Assembly (NCBI GenBank): GCA_036345935.2
Contig: JADWOT020000007.1
Location: forward strand, 2,430,385-2,494,384
Origin: Taenia hydatigena
Lineage: Eukaryota > Platyhelminthes > Cestoda > Cyclophyllidea > Taeniidae
Length of the DNA: 64,000 nt
Direction: 5' to 3'
Below, one piece after another: positions 12,261-25,900 of this stretch. Each line of letters begins with the position of its first letter. Position 1 is the first letter of the stretch. A program made the translations under genes and the position numbers. The notes under the pieces were generated by a model that was not told the DNA's origin, made no database searches, and worked only from the letters and a program-made list of their open reading frames with translations.

Positions 12261-15200
12261 GAACTTATTCCTACCTCGTTTTCCGTTGCCTGCAGCACAA
12301 CCCTAACTTGTACTCTCCTGCTATCACTTTCGTTACTCCATCGCTGAATTTACTACCGCCGTTACCTCGATGCTGGCATTACCATCTTCGCAAGTGATGT
12401 CCTCTACGATCATCTTTACTTTTTCCAAAATAATTTCCTTTTTTAGTCTTTTGCTCAAACTAAATGACACAGCAATATCTACAATTAGACTGCTTTTTTG
12501 GCGCGTCGCGGTAGGAGGGATGATGAACTGCAATGATGGCAATGCTATTATGAAAAGCGCTGCAAGGACAATTTCGTTTTGCCCGATTTTTCGTGTGATA
12601 ACTTGTCGAAGTCCTCTGTCGCACTTCATGCCACAACAGTGCGCTAAAGTGATAAAAATTAAGCTTTTTAGTAATTTTGGATGAAGCCAGTGGAAAAGTG
12701 CTCGCAGTTAAATACATTCAGAGGGAAAAAGAACACATTATATTATACTAAAGCGCTAAGCGTAGGGAAGAATACCACGCTGGTCAACCTTTTGATCGTT
12801 TCTCATCTGCATCAGCCTATGGGGCATCTCCTTTGAAAAGATGCCTATATTCACGAAATATGTAAAGCTCACAGTAAGGTAGACGATTCACTGGCAATAG
12901 TCGATAGGAGGTTCGCACCTCAACGATACAAATGCGCAACATGCTAGCACTGTTTGATTGCATTATTATCTCTGATCCCACTGGGTCTTCTGCTAGAGAA
13001 CGAGGAGATGGTCCTCAGATTTACACATTCATTGGCGAATGTGCACGATAATTGTAGTCTGCTTACTGCTAATGGCCGGCAAATAAGCTATGCGGCAATC
13101 CACAAGCTGTTAACTAAGCAATGCCAGGCACGTGAACGGAAGAGCCTGCTCGTACTTGTGCAGCACGTTAGTATGACAATTGGGAAGATCTGAAGACGTT
13201 CTTGTGTTTGGCAGTGAGGAGTACAGACGCACAAGTAGTACTTCTGGTGATCTAGCGGGGGAAAAAGTAGTAGACAAATGCGCACCCATCTCTTCATTCG
13301 TGGGCGACATTAGACCTATTTATGAGTGTGCACTTTGATCCTTAATATCCAAGAGGAAGAAGAAAGGGGTCTCACTTCAGGTGGCATGAAGTTGTGCCGA
13401 GTAGATTAGGCAGGCCAAACAAGAGTTTTGGGTTGACTTTAATTGCAACGTATGAAGGCGCCGCTGAAGATGAGACATGCGCAATTGATCAGATAGCTCT
13501 GTCAATCAGCATCTATCCAAATTTATCCAAGCCTGCCATAATCTGGCTCAGGTGGCTAATCTAGTCTGTAATAGTCCAGTGAATTCTAGTCTGATCCAGT
13601 TAGGCATAGTCCTGAGTACTGTGTTATGGTGTTCCACAGTGGGGCATGGATGAGGAGCAAGCCGCTGCACTCCAGTGGGTCTGCTGCTGCCCCATTTATT
13701 TAGCGATTACAAACGCATGTAAGAGCCAGTTAAAGCTAGTGCAGCTCAGTGAGCGCAGTGTGGGCGTGAAATTAATTGAAGGAGTCAGCGAAATGCCGCT
13801 AATGATTTCTATGGAGCTAACAAACAGACGCGTCTGGTGCGTATTCGCGATCCTACGCTTGGACAATTCCTTGCATTTGATTACCAGCAACACCAGCGGT
13901 GCATGCATTTCTTCTACGGAAGTAAAGAAGCATGCATTTTCAGCTCATACAGATACAGGAATGGTTGACATATAGGCGTAGGGATAAAAAACCGCGGGAA
14001 TAAGAGAGAGTGAGGGAAAGGAAATTGGGGATTGGGAGTGAACACCGTAGCATAAACCTGCACAGTGCTGTGGTGCAGCGTTCTTTATTTCTTTCGTTTC
14101 TCCGATCTTTTTATGAAACTTAGACACCTATCCTTTCATCTAGCCATTTGACAGAGTTAAATATGAAGGATTAAACTCCGTGGGAAGAGCACGAATTTCT
14201 TCTTTACGGCGATTCAGAGATTCTAAGCACAACAGTCTCTTTCAAAGTGATATAAAAGGGGCGCCGGATGTGATGCGATTGATTTGACGCATGCAAATGA
14301 AATGGGAGGGAGAAAAAAGAAGGGCAGTACAAATTGCCCTAACTTATACGGTTTCCATCCGATGTGGTCCTTTGTCGTCTTGAAAACGGCGAGGTGGGGG
14401 ATTGGGACTGACAAGCAGATGGAGTTGGAGGCGGCAGAAGTAAGAGATGAAAAGAAGACCCAAAGTCAAAAGGAAATTAAGCGGTAGGGAGGCAATGACG
14501 AGGAACTAAACGGCGGTATAGCATATTACATTAAACTAGTGTACATTTAGTTTGCATTGAAAATTAGGAACACGCCCATTAAACCAAAGCTCTTAAAAGA
14601 CAATTCTTTATTCTCTCTTTAAATACGTGATTTGCCTTCTAAAATGCAGATTAAAATATTTTGCCTCACTTTAAGGTGTCCTGTAGTCGGAATTGTGGCA
14701 TCTCAATCATCTACACGCCTTTTCCATTTCTTCTTTTGTTTCTCCTCTTGCATCCACTTCAAATACACACTAAACTATGGAGAAAAACCCTTATTTTTTA
14801 GAACAGGGCTAAACTGCACTAAAAAACATTGAAGTTTGAGTGACCGATTCTGTCAGTTGCAAAACAACAGCCAGAATACCAGCCCTGTTGTAAACAACTG
14901 AGGAAGAAGTGATTTTGCTGGTTAGTTATGCCAAGCGTTAAAGCGATTTTCGAGTGTTCCAATTGCAGTAGAAATGTTATAAAATCGACTGCCATCAGGC
15001 GAATTAAGGCGATCGTTATCAGAGAGTGGACGAGTAATTTTCGACCTCAGTTCCATTCAACCTGAGCACAACTAGACTAATTTACGCCTCAACTACTGCT
15101 CCTACCATTTACATCAATTCGGTTGACTGGAAGCGCTCAGAGGCATACCGTCCTTTGTGGGTGGTGCTGGCATTGTCTCAGACAGAGGTACGAATTATCA

Positions 15201-17708
15201 AAGCAGTGAAGATGTGTGCGCCATCAAAATACGTTGCGTTTTTGTGTGAGAAAGGGGTAGGAGGATGACCGTTTCAATAAGTAAATGGAGGGAACACTTT
15301 GTTGTTTCCCGAACTCAGGAGTTAAGAAAAACCTAGCAATAACGCGGAAGTGTGAGCTTGTCATCAAGACACCCTAGTACTTATATAGCTGAAGCACAGA
15401 CAAATCTGTTGGGCTTGGTGTTGTTCACTGCCAGAACCACCTGCACGTGAATCGGTTCGCTCTTTCAAGATGGGAGTCGCATTACCTTCGCGGCTTTCCG
15501 CTTTCTACCTCCTCGCCTTGTGGATATCAACAAAAAAGTCAGAAGGCATGTTAAACACCTCTATGCTATAATCCGTCTTAAAGAGAAGGATGTTCTTCAG
15601 TCGGCCACACACTAATCGCTAATCACTACTGTCGCTCCCTCATGCCACTAACCACAACTAAGCGTTCCTGGACGGGAGTTTGCTCAGGATGCTGTTTCCA
15701 GAGCTTATGGCAAAGATGAAATAGTTGATGCAATTTGGATGGGACGAGAGCAAGCACTTCTAATGAAAAGCAGTTGCTGATCAAAATTTAACCCCCATGT
15801 GATACTACTCGTCATTTGCAAGCATTTATTAGCTAGCAGTCGTAGTGAACAAAGCGCTTTCGGTAGTAAAGTGGGTGCAAATGCTGTTGGGATGATCCCA
15901 GAGGTTTGTGCGCAGATTAAAACAGTGCTTTTGGTGTGAATGCTAGATCTGGCCGCAAGTGATTGACATACGCACAAGGTGCAATAAGTAGAGTAAACAA
16001 AGGCGAATCTGCAAAGGGGATGTAAATACAATTTCCAAAACTAAACAATGAAACAAAACAGTCATATTAGGCATGTTTCTGTTCCTTTGACTTACGCATG
16101 CCTCACTTGCGAATCGCATGCGCTAGTAAGTAGTGGATGATTAGTTGGTGTCAGTGTTTTTGCTTTGCAAAGATGTTCTACTAAAAGAAGGCATCTTTCA
16201 TTCATTGTCAGTCGATTTCGTTTTCCCCCATCATTGCAGTGCTCACGCCTTACTCTCTAGAACGAAGTCGATGTGCGGAAAATGATCTTAAACGGAAAGG
16301 CATGCGAAAAGAAACTCGGATTCAAGAGTACCAAAGCTGTCTTATTTCAGGCGTGCAATCAGCCTGGAGATGCGTGCATATAAAATTGATGGGATTTAGG
16401 CAGGGGAATTAAGTTCATGATCGCCTTCAAAAGCTTTATTGGTTACTTGACTGACTAGGAATTGGATGTAGAGACAAAGATACGTGAAGATGCCGCTGTC
16501 ACTTTTTAGCATTGCAAGTGCACACATTGCAATGCACTATTGAGCCATCAGTAAGGCTTGAGTTGTGATACCACTCTTTCTAGAATATGCTTGCGTTTGT
16601 CAATCTAATCCAAGTTAATTTCTGCAAATTCTGTGCAATGTGTTTTGCACAATTGCCTTCAAACCTTTGCGTTTTTGCCTTACATACGCAAGTCGAAAAC
16701 CACATCTGCTTATGGACCTATGAGGAGAACTGTATTGAAAAATCGCGCACAGGATCCTTCCCTTGCCCAACATTAAGCCAAAAGTTAATGCTCAATCCTG
16801 TTTTCATCCTACTTTAAGACCGTTGCGCAGAGCTAAGAAAATTAGGATCTACCACATTTTTAGCCTATCCACCCACTGATCAAATCGATGGCCTTTTTTC
16901 AATCGCATTAGCTGGATTTTAACTGATGGCGCCATAAGGTGTTGGAAAGTGGACCAAACTCCTTCATAAATGTGCGAGAAATGGCATCCTATATGCAAAA
17001 ATGACACGAGATTAAGTGTAGCCTAGCAGGTCAACGTCGATAGTTCAATCCTTTAGTTTGCAATGAAGAAAAAAGATGATGAGCCTAGAGACCTCCCCCT
17101 CCGTTGACTACTTAATCTGCTCTGAGCTTAGCTAGGACAAGCTAGTAACAGGCTTCCGATAGGTGGGTAATAAGTAAAAAGACAAAGTTTCTGAAGAAGT
17201 CTAAAAAACAGCGCAAAAATGAGGGTGAGGAAGGAAATCAAGCATTCGCCCATGTAATGAGCACTTAAAATAAGTCCAAATTTGAGTCATACAGAATGGG
17301 TAAACTCGGATGGGATTAAGTGGTCGTCTTCTGCAGATTATTTAAAGGAAACTGTTTGGGGTGTGTGCTTGTGTGTTGGATGTTGAGTGGGTGTAATCTT
17401 GGATCAATATGGACGATTACAATGAAGGCTGAGGGGTCAGAAGCTGCACACGGAATGAAGCCAAATATTACTTAGCAGGCGAACGACCCGTTTCTCTTAT
17501 GTTGGGACACGTGTGTAACACATGCCATGAAACTTTGAGTAAAGTTGGGGAGGCAAAATAAATACTGGTCAGCAATAACAACATCACTGGTTAGTAGGTA
17601 ATCAATATTATAGGCAGATTGCAGAAATGGATTTATTTTGTAACCTCCCGAATGCGCGAGCACGTGAAGAGCATGAACTTTGCACAGTCATTTGAGGCTG
17701 CTCTAACT
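12261..17708. other. No gene seen
   Basis: 5.4 kb with only chance-length frames. 17019-17055 has adjacent A-box-like (TAGCCTAGCAGG) and B-box-like (AGTTCAATCC) words too close together for a tRNA. Confidence 0.45.
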
Positions 17709-18322
17709 CTACCTGTCAAATCGATAAAGAAGCTTATTGGAAATCTGACTCCTGTTTTCGTTCTCGTTCTACTCAACGCGTGGTTGGTAAAGTACCCTCA
17801 CTTCAACGTGGGCTGTGTCAGCATTGACAGCCAACTATGGTTTTTGTTGCTCTGCAACGGGTGGACAGCAACTCTCTCAAACCTAGGTGTCGCAGCACTG
17901 ATCAGCACTCCACCGATATGTGAATTGCTGATTGTTCCACTCCTCCTCACTGTGCATGCGGTGTTGAGGCGTAGTCACCGATCTTACTAATATACTTTCA
18001 TGAAAATGCTGTAAATATATCTTCCTTTTTTGCTTCTGGGCCTCTTCCTTTACCATTCGCTCTTTGTTTTAGCTTTTGGCCTTGCAAAAGTGGTCTTTGT
18101 GCGATGAGCCGTCATCGGTCTGCTAATATAGCCTTACACAACAGGCCATAGAGCGCGTAGCCTGCAGGCACAAGAGCGTATTTGGAAAGTTGCAGATGGA
18201 ACCACCTGATTATGGCATGATGCTGCTGGTTGGAGCAGCAGATAAGATGGTGTGCGGTCATGCGAAAGTGGCACTCTCGATGCACTGCGATTGTTGGTAA
18301 AACAGCTGGGTGTCCTACTACC
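17709..18322 (+). repeat. Repeat family D copy 1, carries ORF remnant
   Basis: About 614 bp matching 61546-60971 on the other strand, including the identical block CAAACCTAGGTGTCGCAGC. Two segments align as protein. LPVKSIKKLI here corresponds to LPIKTVNRLI there, with mostly third-base changes. DKMVCGHAKVALSM here corresponds to GKLVCGHMEAALLV there, and both run to a TAA at the same place. The sequence between is frame-disrupted. Probably a decayed retroelement or retroposed gene; I do not recognise the protein. Confidence 0.65.
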
Positions 18323-20032
18323 ATAAAACGTCTTTAGATGAGTACGGGCCTGGACCAAGAGCAACAAATTGACCATGGTCCACAGAGTTTATACCAACAT
18401 CCACACCTACGTCATCACCACCGGCAGTATCATCAGCCACTAAACCATGCATAGGACGGAAGTGTTTGATACACGTCACTTCTTCCTTTCACCCATCACC
18501 CATCATATCACCTAGAGTACCACTTGGTTCGTTCATCGATTCTTCTGGCAATTAATGATTCAATGCACCTTCTTCACAAATGCTAATAAACTTTTATCGA
18601 CACGCCTTTTCGCCAATCGAACTTTCATTATGGGTGAAATTTGCAAGTTCCTTGCGTTGTGTCATCGTAGCGAATGCGCGAAGTAGTCCATGCATATGCA
18701 CGAGTGCGTTGCCAAAGTTGCATAAGGCTTAGCTTGAACATTCTCTAGCCCCAGGGCTCAGAATCGGATTGCAAAGTCATATCATTATGAATGTCAAATT
18801 GAATACGTGTTGGATGCTGCATTCAAACGGCCCCATCCACGTGGGCACGAAGGCTATCCACATTAACTTCCGACACTTATCGCAACTAACTCAACCTTTC
18901 AAAAATGTCTGCGAACTAGCTAAATTAGTTTTAACTATGGATACAGTTAGGAAGATGCTTGAGTAAGCAGGCAACTTTGATCCATCTAGGGCACATTATG
19001 ACTAGAGAGCGCATTTGGAAATGAAGGCGGCTCGTTGGCCTACACAACGGATATTACAAGAGGGATGAAACTCTGCAACTTTCTGTTTAGATTGTTCCTG
19101 CCTTTATCATCCAACAGAGCTAGCAAGCTCGAATTTCCAGTCCAGCGTGGGATCTTACAAGAGGTGGCGCAGCAGGCAGCATTCTAATCTGATAGAATGG
19201 TACAAATACAGGAATCTGATATGCTATTAGGCATATTTGTAGCAACAAAGAATTATTTCTTGCTTAAATTTCACTCTTTTATGCACGTTTTTGTTTTGTT
19301 AACGCAGTCTTTAGTGGTAACCTTCCCTTGGGCTGTTAAATTTATTCTTCTTGTTTTCAGGTATCAACAGTGCATATGCAAATTCTAAAAGGGCTGGTTT
19401 CTTAACAAGAAAATAGATACTACAGCAATTTGCTGTAGCGCGTCCTCTTTTTTTGTCTCCAGGATGCTAGAGATTGCGAAATTGGTTTTGTCAGATGCCA
19501 TGGACTAACTGTCACGAGTCGTTCTATAGCTGTTATCACTGCTTGTAGTTTGATTCAACGTAGCGCCTTTAGTCGCAGTGGCACGCTGGTGTCAACATGC
19601 TCGAAGCTGATATGCGATTAAAGCATTTTCCAGCGTTTATTCGCTCGATTCCGATTGTCAAAGCAAAATATTGATAATGATTAGACTTTGCCAAGTAGAA
19701 CGATCGGCAAAAAGACATTGGTGAGCTTCTACCACGAATGAAAAATATCGCATATTTTTGTTTCATTTCTTGGAAATGTTTAAAATTTGACACACAGACT
19801 TCCTTTCATTTACACGGCGATGATGCAGTTGCGCTATCTAAACTAAATGCATCAATTAGTTGGCATTTCTACTCGAGGTTAGGCGGTGCTGCTCCGCCTT
19901 CTTCACAATAACTAGTTCCTTGTTCACACTCAATAGATGTAATAACCGCTTGTGCTTTCTTCCGCCAATACCCTTTCGTCTACAGTCGTGCGGCGCTAGG
20001 TCTGAAAACAAGCTAGGAGGTGAGTTTGTTGA
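18323..20032. other. No gene seen
   Basis: Between repeat D copy 1 and repeat C copy 2. Holds the 19420 palindrome; nothing else recognised. Confidence 0.45.
19420..19438. other. 19-bp near-palindrome
   Basis: CTACAGCAA-T-TTGCTGTAG, perfect 9-bp arms around one base. It could be a protein-binding site or a remnant terminal inverted repeat. No partner was seen nearby. Confidence 0.5.
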
Positions 20033-20224
20033 GTTGAGCAGCGATGGTATTGAAGGTAGATGGAGTTCGACCCACCCCTGGTGACCAGTAAGCGGGATTA
20101 GATGTGTTTATGAAACATTTTTAGCGTAAATTGGAGAAAGAATATGGGTGGAAGAAGGCGGTCACGAGACGATAGTGCAGTGCCTATCAAGATGGGAGCT
20201 AAGCATTAAGAGACTTACAAAAAC
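20033..20224 (+). repeat. Repeat family C copy 2, next to tRNA-Pro
   Basis: About 192 bp matching 10577-10772 along its whole length, ending GAGACTTACAAAAA. It stops 12 bp before the 3' end of tRNA-Pro(CGG). The other copy has no tRNA beside it, so the adjacency may be an insertion preference or chance. Confidence 0.7.
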
Positions 20225-20236
20225 GCAATTCGTATG

Positions 20237-20308
20237 GACTCAGCCGGGATTCGAACCCGGGATCCCGCGCACCCGAAGCGCGAATCATACCCTTAGACCA
20301 CTGAGCCG
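20237..20308 (-). tRNA. tRNA-Pro(CGG)
   Basis: A 72-nt cloverleaf on the minus strand. The acceptor stem GGCTCAG/CTGAGTC has one G-T pair. The D-arm is AGTGGTCTAAGGGTATGA. The anticodon stem CGCGC/GCGCG encloses loop TTCGGGT (anticodon CGG). The T-arm CCGGG-TTCGAAT-CCCGG is perfect. A and B boxes are intact, so this is the best candidate for a working tRNA here. It starts a few bases from the end of a repeat family C copy. Confidence 0.88.
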
Positions 20309-22562
20309 CATTTTTTGGGGAGCTTCTTTTGTACCTTAAGCACTACCCCTCTCACAATCTTTAGTGTATATCTGAAATTGTGTTACTATTGCGTGTCCAC
20401 TCTTCCAATCGTCAACTCTGCGGAGCCGCCATCAAGCACTCTACTCACCTCAGCTTCACCTCACTGCACTTTGCTTAACTTCTTCAAGCGGTTGGGCATC
20501 AAACAAGAGAACGAAGGGGCGATCGATGGAGGACACGATTGGCAATTATTGCTCCCCGGTGACCTGAGGCTCGAGCTAAAGTTAACACCGCTCATTCTAT
20601 TAATTCACATGAAGACAAGATACTGAATCAGCAACTGGTTAGTGGGTAAAGTCTTTCGCCTATTTCGCAGATGAGTTTCAATCAAGGAATGGATCAAGTG
20701 TCCCCCAACGTCCGAAAGCAACGTCATTGCAGTCGCTAATTGTAAATTTTGCCTAAATATACTTGAAACGAAGCCCTAAGTGGTGCAATCATGAAATGAA
20801 GGCGCCAAAGAGAATGCGATAGAAGAAGTTTGCATGATCCCATCGGCATACCCATGTTGACATGCTAAGACAAAATTCTTTAACATCTTTCTGCACATCG
20901 AAAGAAATTGCGCATATGAGGGATGAAGATGCCATTTGGCATGCAATTTATGAAAAGAGTGCTTGAGCTGTTTGCTCGTACACAGTGTTTGCCTATCGGT
21001 CTATGAGTTGCATATCGTGATTGATGTAGTACAAATTGGTCTGTTGAGACTACATCTGCAGCCAGTGCAGATGTCCAACTGTAAATCTTTTTATCATACT
21101 AGAAGGGTATTTTGCCTCCAGCCAGCATTGTCTGCTTCTCTGGTGGTTCGTTCCTTATCTTAGAATGCTGTGAAGTTCCGACTAAAATAGCATGTACCCG
21201 GAGAGAATTACAAGTGTGCCAGTCATCTCAATGACATTGAGTTAAGTGATTGCTGATATGGCAATGTTAAGGGGATCGATGAGCAGCTTCAATCATTTGG
21301 ACGCTATTTTAGACTCACATATCTGCAGTAGAAAGCCCAATGAAGTTGTGCAGAGCAAAGGCTTTGTGAAAGATCGCCTCACACAAGATGGGAAAGTGAA
21401 CACCTTCGAAGGAGAGGCTGCCAATGGTCCTTCAGACGCTACTCAAATTCGGTTTATTGCCCACCGTGTTGAATTTTAACATTATTAAGATGTACTGGAA
21501 CTCTCTTGAATTTACCAACGCTCCGGTTCTGTCATGGATAATCCTTGATGGAAGGCGACATTGTCTAAAACTTAAAGTCCACAAATCGATGATCGTCTTC
21601 TCAGAGTTTGAGTTCTACTAAGGATATTGGTTCTTCTCCATTACTCTAAATTCAGTGCTTCATTGTTGCCCTTTGCTGTTAACGTGCCTTCCGACCAATG
21701 AATCAAATAAAAAATTAGTGGCCTATACAAGCTCTTTCATTCAAGTTAGTCAACTAAAACGCATAATTATGTGACCTACGCAAAGGAGCACTGTGCTTGC
21801 GTGAGGGTTATGAATGTTTGTCGCTGATAACCGAAGGTCATTGTGCGCATGCCACTCAGCACTCAAGTAAAGCCACTAAGCCACTAAGCATCAACTGGTA
21901 GAGATCGATGACAAAATTTTGCAGAACCTTGTGAAATCAAACACCGTAAATTATAGCGCGCACTTATCGCATCGTCCTGCTTCCTTCATTTTTTTGCGAA
22001 AAAGAAAGTAAATTGAGTGCTTTTAATTTATGCGAGAAAGCCATAACTTCTCAAGACTCATTGCAATGCTGTTGTCGGACAACAGCGTCCCAACCAGGTG
22101 AATGAAAGGAAAGAATTAATAACCACATTTTCATTTGGCTTAGCCGCTCCTCTCTGTGGCGAAATCAATTTACGCATCATTAACAGATGCGTCCATTCCA
22201 ATTTTTTCCTCCCGTCTCGACCGTACAAGGTTGTTAAAATGCACAAATTTTACTTTTGCACGTCTTGATATAGATCTGCGGGCTGGTAAACTGATTGCAA
22301 AGACCTACAGCTGCACTGCGATTTATGTGCAGATCACCAAAATTGAGTTCTGCGTTAACGATGACTATGAAAAGAGCGCTTATTTTGAGCAGACGTCCAG
22401 ACTTTGGAGTTGCCATAAGAACTATTTAAAGCAATTACTGTTACACCAGCAATGGCTACAGGTAAAGCTATGGATACAATAGGAAATGGTGCATAGCGCA
22501 GGAAAAGAGTTTATTCCAAAATAGATGTAATTAGTCCATCTCTTAATGTTTCTGTAATACTT
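20309..22562. other. No gene seen
   Basis: Upstream flank of tRNA-Pro(CGG) and unique-looking sequence up to repeat family A copy 2. Confidence 0.45.
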
Positions 22563-22738
22563 TGTTTGTTAGAACTGCCGGTTTCTGTCAAGGTCACAGA
22601 GGTGACCGTATTGCCCTAGCTACGTGGGCTGGCCTCCGGGCCATGCCAGCAGCCTTTTTCCCTCTGTCCGATGAATATATATATTCCACTTTAGCATTCT
22701 GCCTTCTTTTGCTTTCGAGGGAGCCTCGGGACGCTACA
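22563..22738 (+). repeat. Repeat family A copy 2 (LTR-like, 176 bp)
   Basis: TGTTTGTTAGAACTGCCGG to GGGACGCTACA. It contains the palindrome-like GGTCACAGAGGTGACC, GGGCCATGCCAGC, a TATATATATTCC block and ATTCTGCCTTCTTTTG. It appears to be the least eroded copy and lies 150 bp before the assembly gap. Confidence 0.7.
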
Positions 22739-22886
22739 GTTTCTGTTTAGACACGTATAAATGTTAGCCATTCAGAAGTCCATTGCTTTGGGGAAAAAAG
22801 AGTAACAGATTGCAAGGTAAGGAAGTGAGCATTGGCTGGTCCCTAAAGAAACGAAATGTGATTTTTAAATATGCATGCCAACTTTC

Positions 22887-22986
22887 NNNNNNNNNNNNNN
22901 NNNNNNNNNNNNNNNNNNNNNNNNNNNNNNNNNNNNNNNNNNNNNNNNNNNNNNNNNNNNNNNNNNNNNNNNNNNNNNNNNNNNNN
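22887..22986. other. Assembly gap, 100 N
   Basis: Exactly 100 N, a customary placeholder for a gap of unknown or estimated size. True distance and content here are unknown. Confidence 0.97.
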
Positions 22987-25900
22987 AGTCTACTCAAATA
23001 TTGTGTACCAGAGGTCTGCAAAATCAAAGAAAACAAGAGAAAATCATAAACATTGCAAAATGCACAGGATAATTTACAGAATACCTACAGAGGTGACTTG
23101 AACGTATATGTTCCAGCGTTGCCTCCAACGTCAGATATTCCGCATAACATTCTGTGCAGTAAAGGCGTATTTGTGAATTCTCCATTCTTTGGACTAAAAT
23201 ACGCTACAGCAAGGCGTAAATTTAGAAGAAGTTTGTATGGATCGCTTGAGCCTTGGCAGAGAATTAGAGCTCATTTATTCAAATCAAAATTGTGCAAAAT
23301 CAAACCCACAAATATGAGCTCCCATAAAGTGAACGAGAAGAAAATCAAAGTTTTCAAATGATGTGGAACAGAGACAGCACGTGTTGTGATCCCGGGCTAT
23401 TTACAGGGTACGAAAGAAAGGACTTGTGTTACCTTCTTGGCACATGAGGGCATACGACATAAATGACGGGAAAGTTTTATAAATTCCGTCACCTTTTTGA
23501 TGGATTAAAACCAACCCGATCGTATCGCGAAAGGACAAGCAAACTGGACAAGGCACTTGCGTTTTTACTAAAGTGTAAAACATTGAGAATGGATTAGTGA
23601 ATTCTTGCTAGTGGCTGCAGAAGTGATGTGGCACAGGAGCTGATAAAATAGAGCATCGTCTATTGTATCGTTTATTGCGCACATATGCTCAATCGAATCG
23701 AAGCAGAAGCCGTTGTACCCAATGCGACCCAATTGTTAGTAATTTAAGATACAATTACTAAGCATAAACACACGCCTGTACACACCTGCATACAAATATA
23801 TTCGTGAGCAGAGATGTGCACGTAAATAGAAAAACGCATTTTAAGAAGAATAAAAATTACTTTGATGCTCACGAAACAAGTGCGCATGGAATAAAGTAAT
23901 TGTTCTGAACGACGCGGGGCACACCATACACTTGTAGTCAGTCATTTTGACGTCACGGAAGGTCAGATGCTCGAGATCCAGTGCTAGAGCTTGCAGTGCA
24001 TTCAAAGCGAGAGCAAATATGCTGACTACAACTGTCCTCAGTCCTGTGCTTTATTTAAACGCAGAAGAGCAACAATCGCACAATTCAGCCAACACTTTGA
24101 GCATTGCAGGCGCGAGTAAAGCTTACTGAATTTTTTAACTCTCTCAATTTGCCTTCTAACTATCGAGCCGCGTTTTTAATTTGGTCTTCCGCATAAATTT
24201 AAGGGTAGTTTGCTAGAGGACACCTTTAAATAAAACTTGTGTCTTATAATACGTTAATTTTGAGATTACTCGAACCAAAACTCTGTTAACTTGTTGCATG
24301 CAAGGTGATACACATCCTAGATCACTTCCTAAAAAAAAGGAAGGCTTTGGCATAAGGTGGACAAGCCCTCCTTGAACACTACACAGATCGCGTCCCCATT
24401 CGATCTTCCTCAGAATTGTCAATATCTTCTTCGACAGAAGCGGCCTCTAATACACTGTAAGTAGGCGAGGTCTGTGGCAAATCGTGCGCATCAGCATTAC
24501 AATACCGCTGATGTGTACAAACGCGCAGTTAGTCTTAAGCCTAATAGTAGCCAAAACATCACTAATGTCTCGTTAAAAATTATTTGGACGACGGAAATTA
24601 TGGTGCTAAGTGACTTCTATTATATCGGTTCCTCCCTTTCCCCTTTAGTGTTTACGTGTAGATGGACTAGCTAAAATGGTAGAATCCTTTAAACTGCGCA
24701 GAAGAATTCACCTTGCAAAAGAATAACTGCATATGGAGGTAAGGAAGGGGATGGCAAATGGCTGAAGGACATACCAACCTCAGCGAAGCCATGCCTTTTG
24801 ACCATTTAAATACACTACCTTCCAAAACGTGTAAAGTAGGACGATAAAGGCGCCTTTCAGATTCCTTCGTATCAGGTTCCATAGGATTCTCCAGAACTGG
24901 AACGATCTCTGCATGTCCTAATTCGGTGAAATCTTGGTTAAGCATGCTACTTAAGTAACTCAGCAGAGGTCTAAGCAACTGAGACACTAGCATTTATGGA
25001 AACTGAATGTAGTCCATAGAAATCCAATTTCCACACCACGGCTGGATTCAAACTTATTCATATTGCCACATACCGTTAATTGGCTCATTCAATTGATAGT
25101 GCCCACTAAACATAGAAAATATTCCAAATCCACTTCGACTTCTCTTAATTCAGCGAATGGGATGCCTTCGGGTGTTTAGAGTGTCCCGCGTTACTCAGGA
25201 TCATCATCATAACAGTCTCCATTCAACTTAAGGCGCACATGAGCATAGTTATGCGCATATGTGTGCAGAAATATCTGAAGAGCTTCCACGTTAGGCTATT
25301 TGATGCTGAGAGCATTCAGTCTACCATCTGTCCCTTTAACCCAAATGGCCATCACTTGCTCTGCAGGTGCTTAAATTAGACGAAACTCTGTGTTGTCATC
25401 CTCTGTGACACAACAATTGTAGCAATTGATGAGATTTAATTAATCCATTTTGCCTATATATGGAGTTTTGGTAAGTACATGTGTGTGATGTACGATTTGT
25501 CTATAGTTTTGCGAAATAAATAAAGTGATTGAACAACACTAAAAATTCGGGAAAATTATGGACACCAATTCAGCATTCTTGCCTCATGCTCTCATAAATC
25601 TTGAAAGCAGTAAGGCGCTTTATTACAATATGTGCTGCCACTTTAAGCGGAAAATTTACTCCTATCCTAACCATCTTCTTTAGCTTTTAACTTCAACAAT
25701 TTTTGCAGGCTATGGGATCAGAGCAGATGGGCTTTAAGACTTTTATGTAAGTACTGTAGACAGCTTGAAACTGGGCCTTCCCATAATGTTACGGCTCAAT
25801 GTTCTTGATTCCATTACAAGAAATTGTCTTATAATGCACGTGGCTCAAGCTATTTGCAATGACGCTACCAGCGGTAGCGGTATTCGACCGGTGTAACATA

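Noticed and set aside
12064..12306. Plus-strand ORF with PWRNGSASDSKSDGCEF
   Set aside because: Translation of the tRNA-Trp gene.
17019..17055. A-box TAGCCTAGCAGG and B-box AGTTCAATCC
   Set aside because: Spacing is too short for an anticodon arm; at most a deleted relic.
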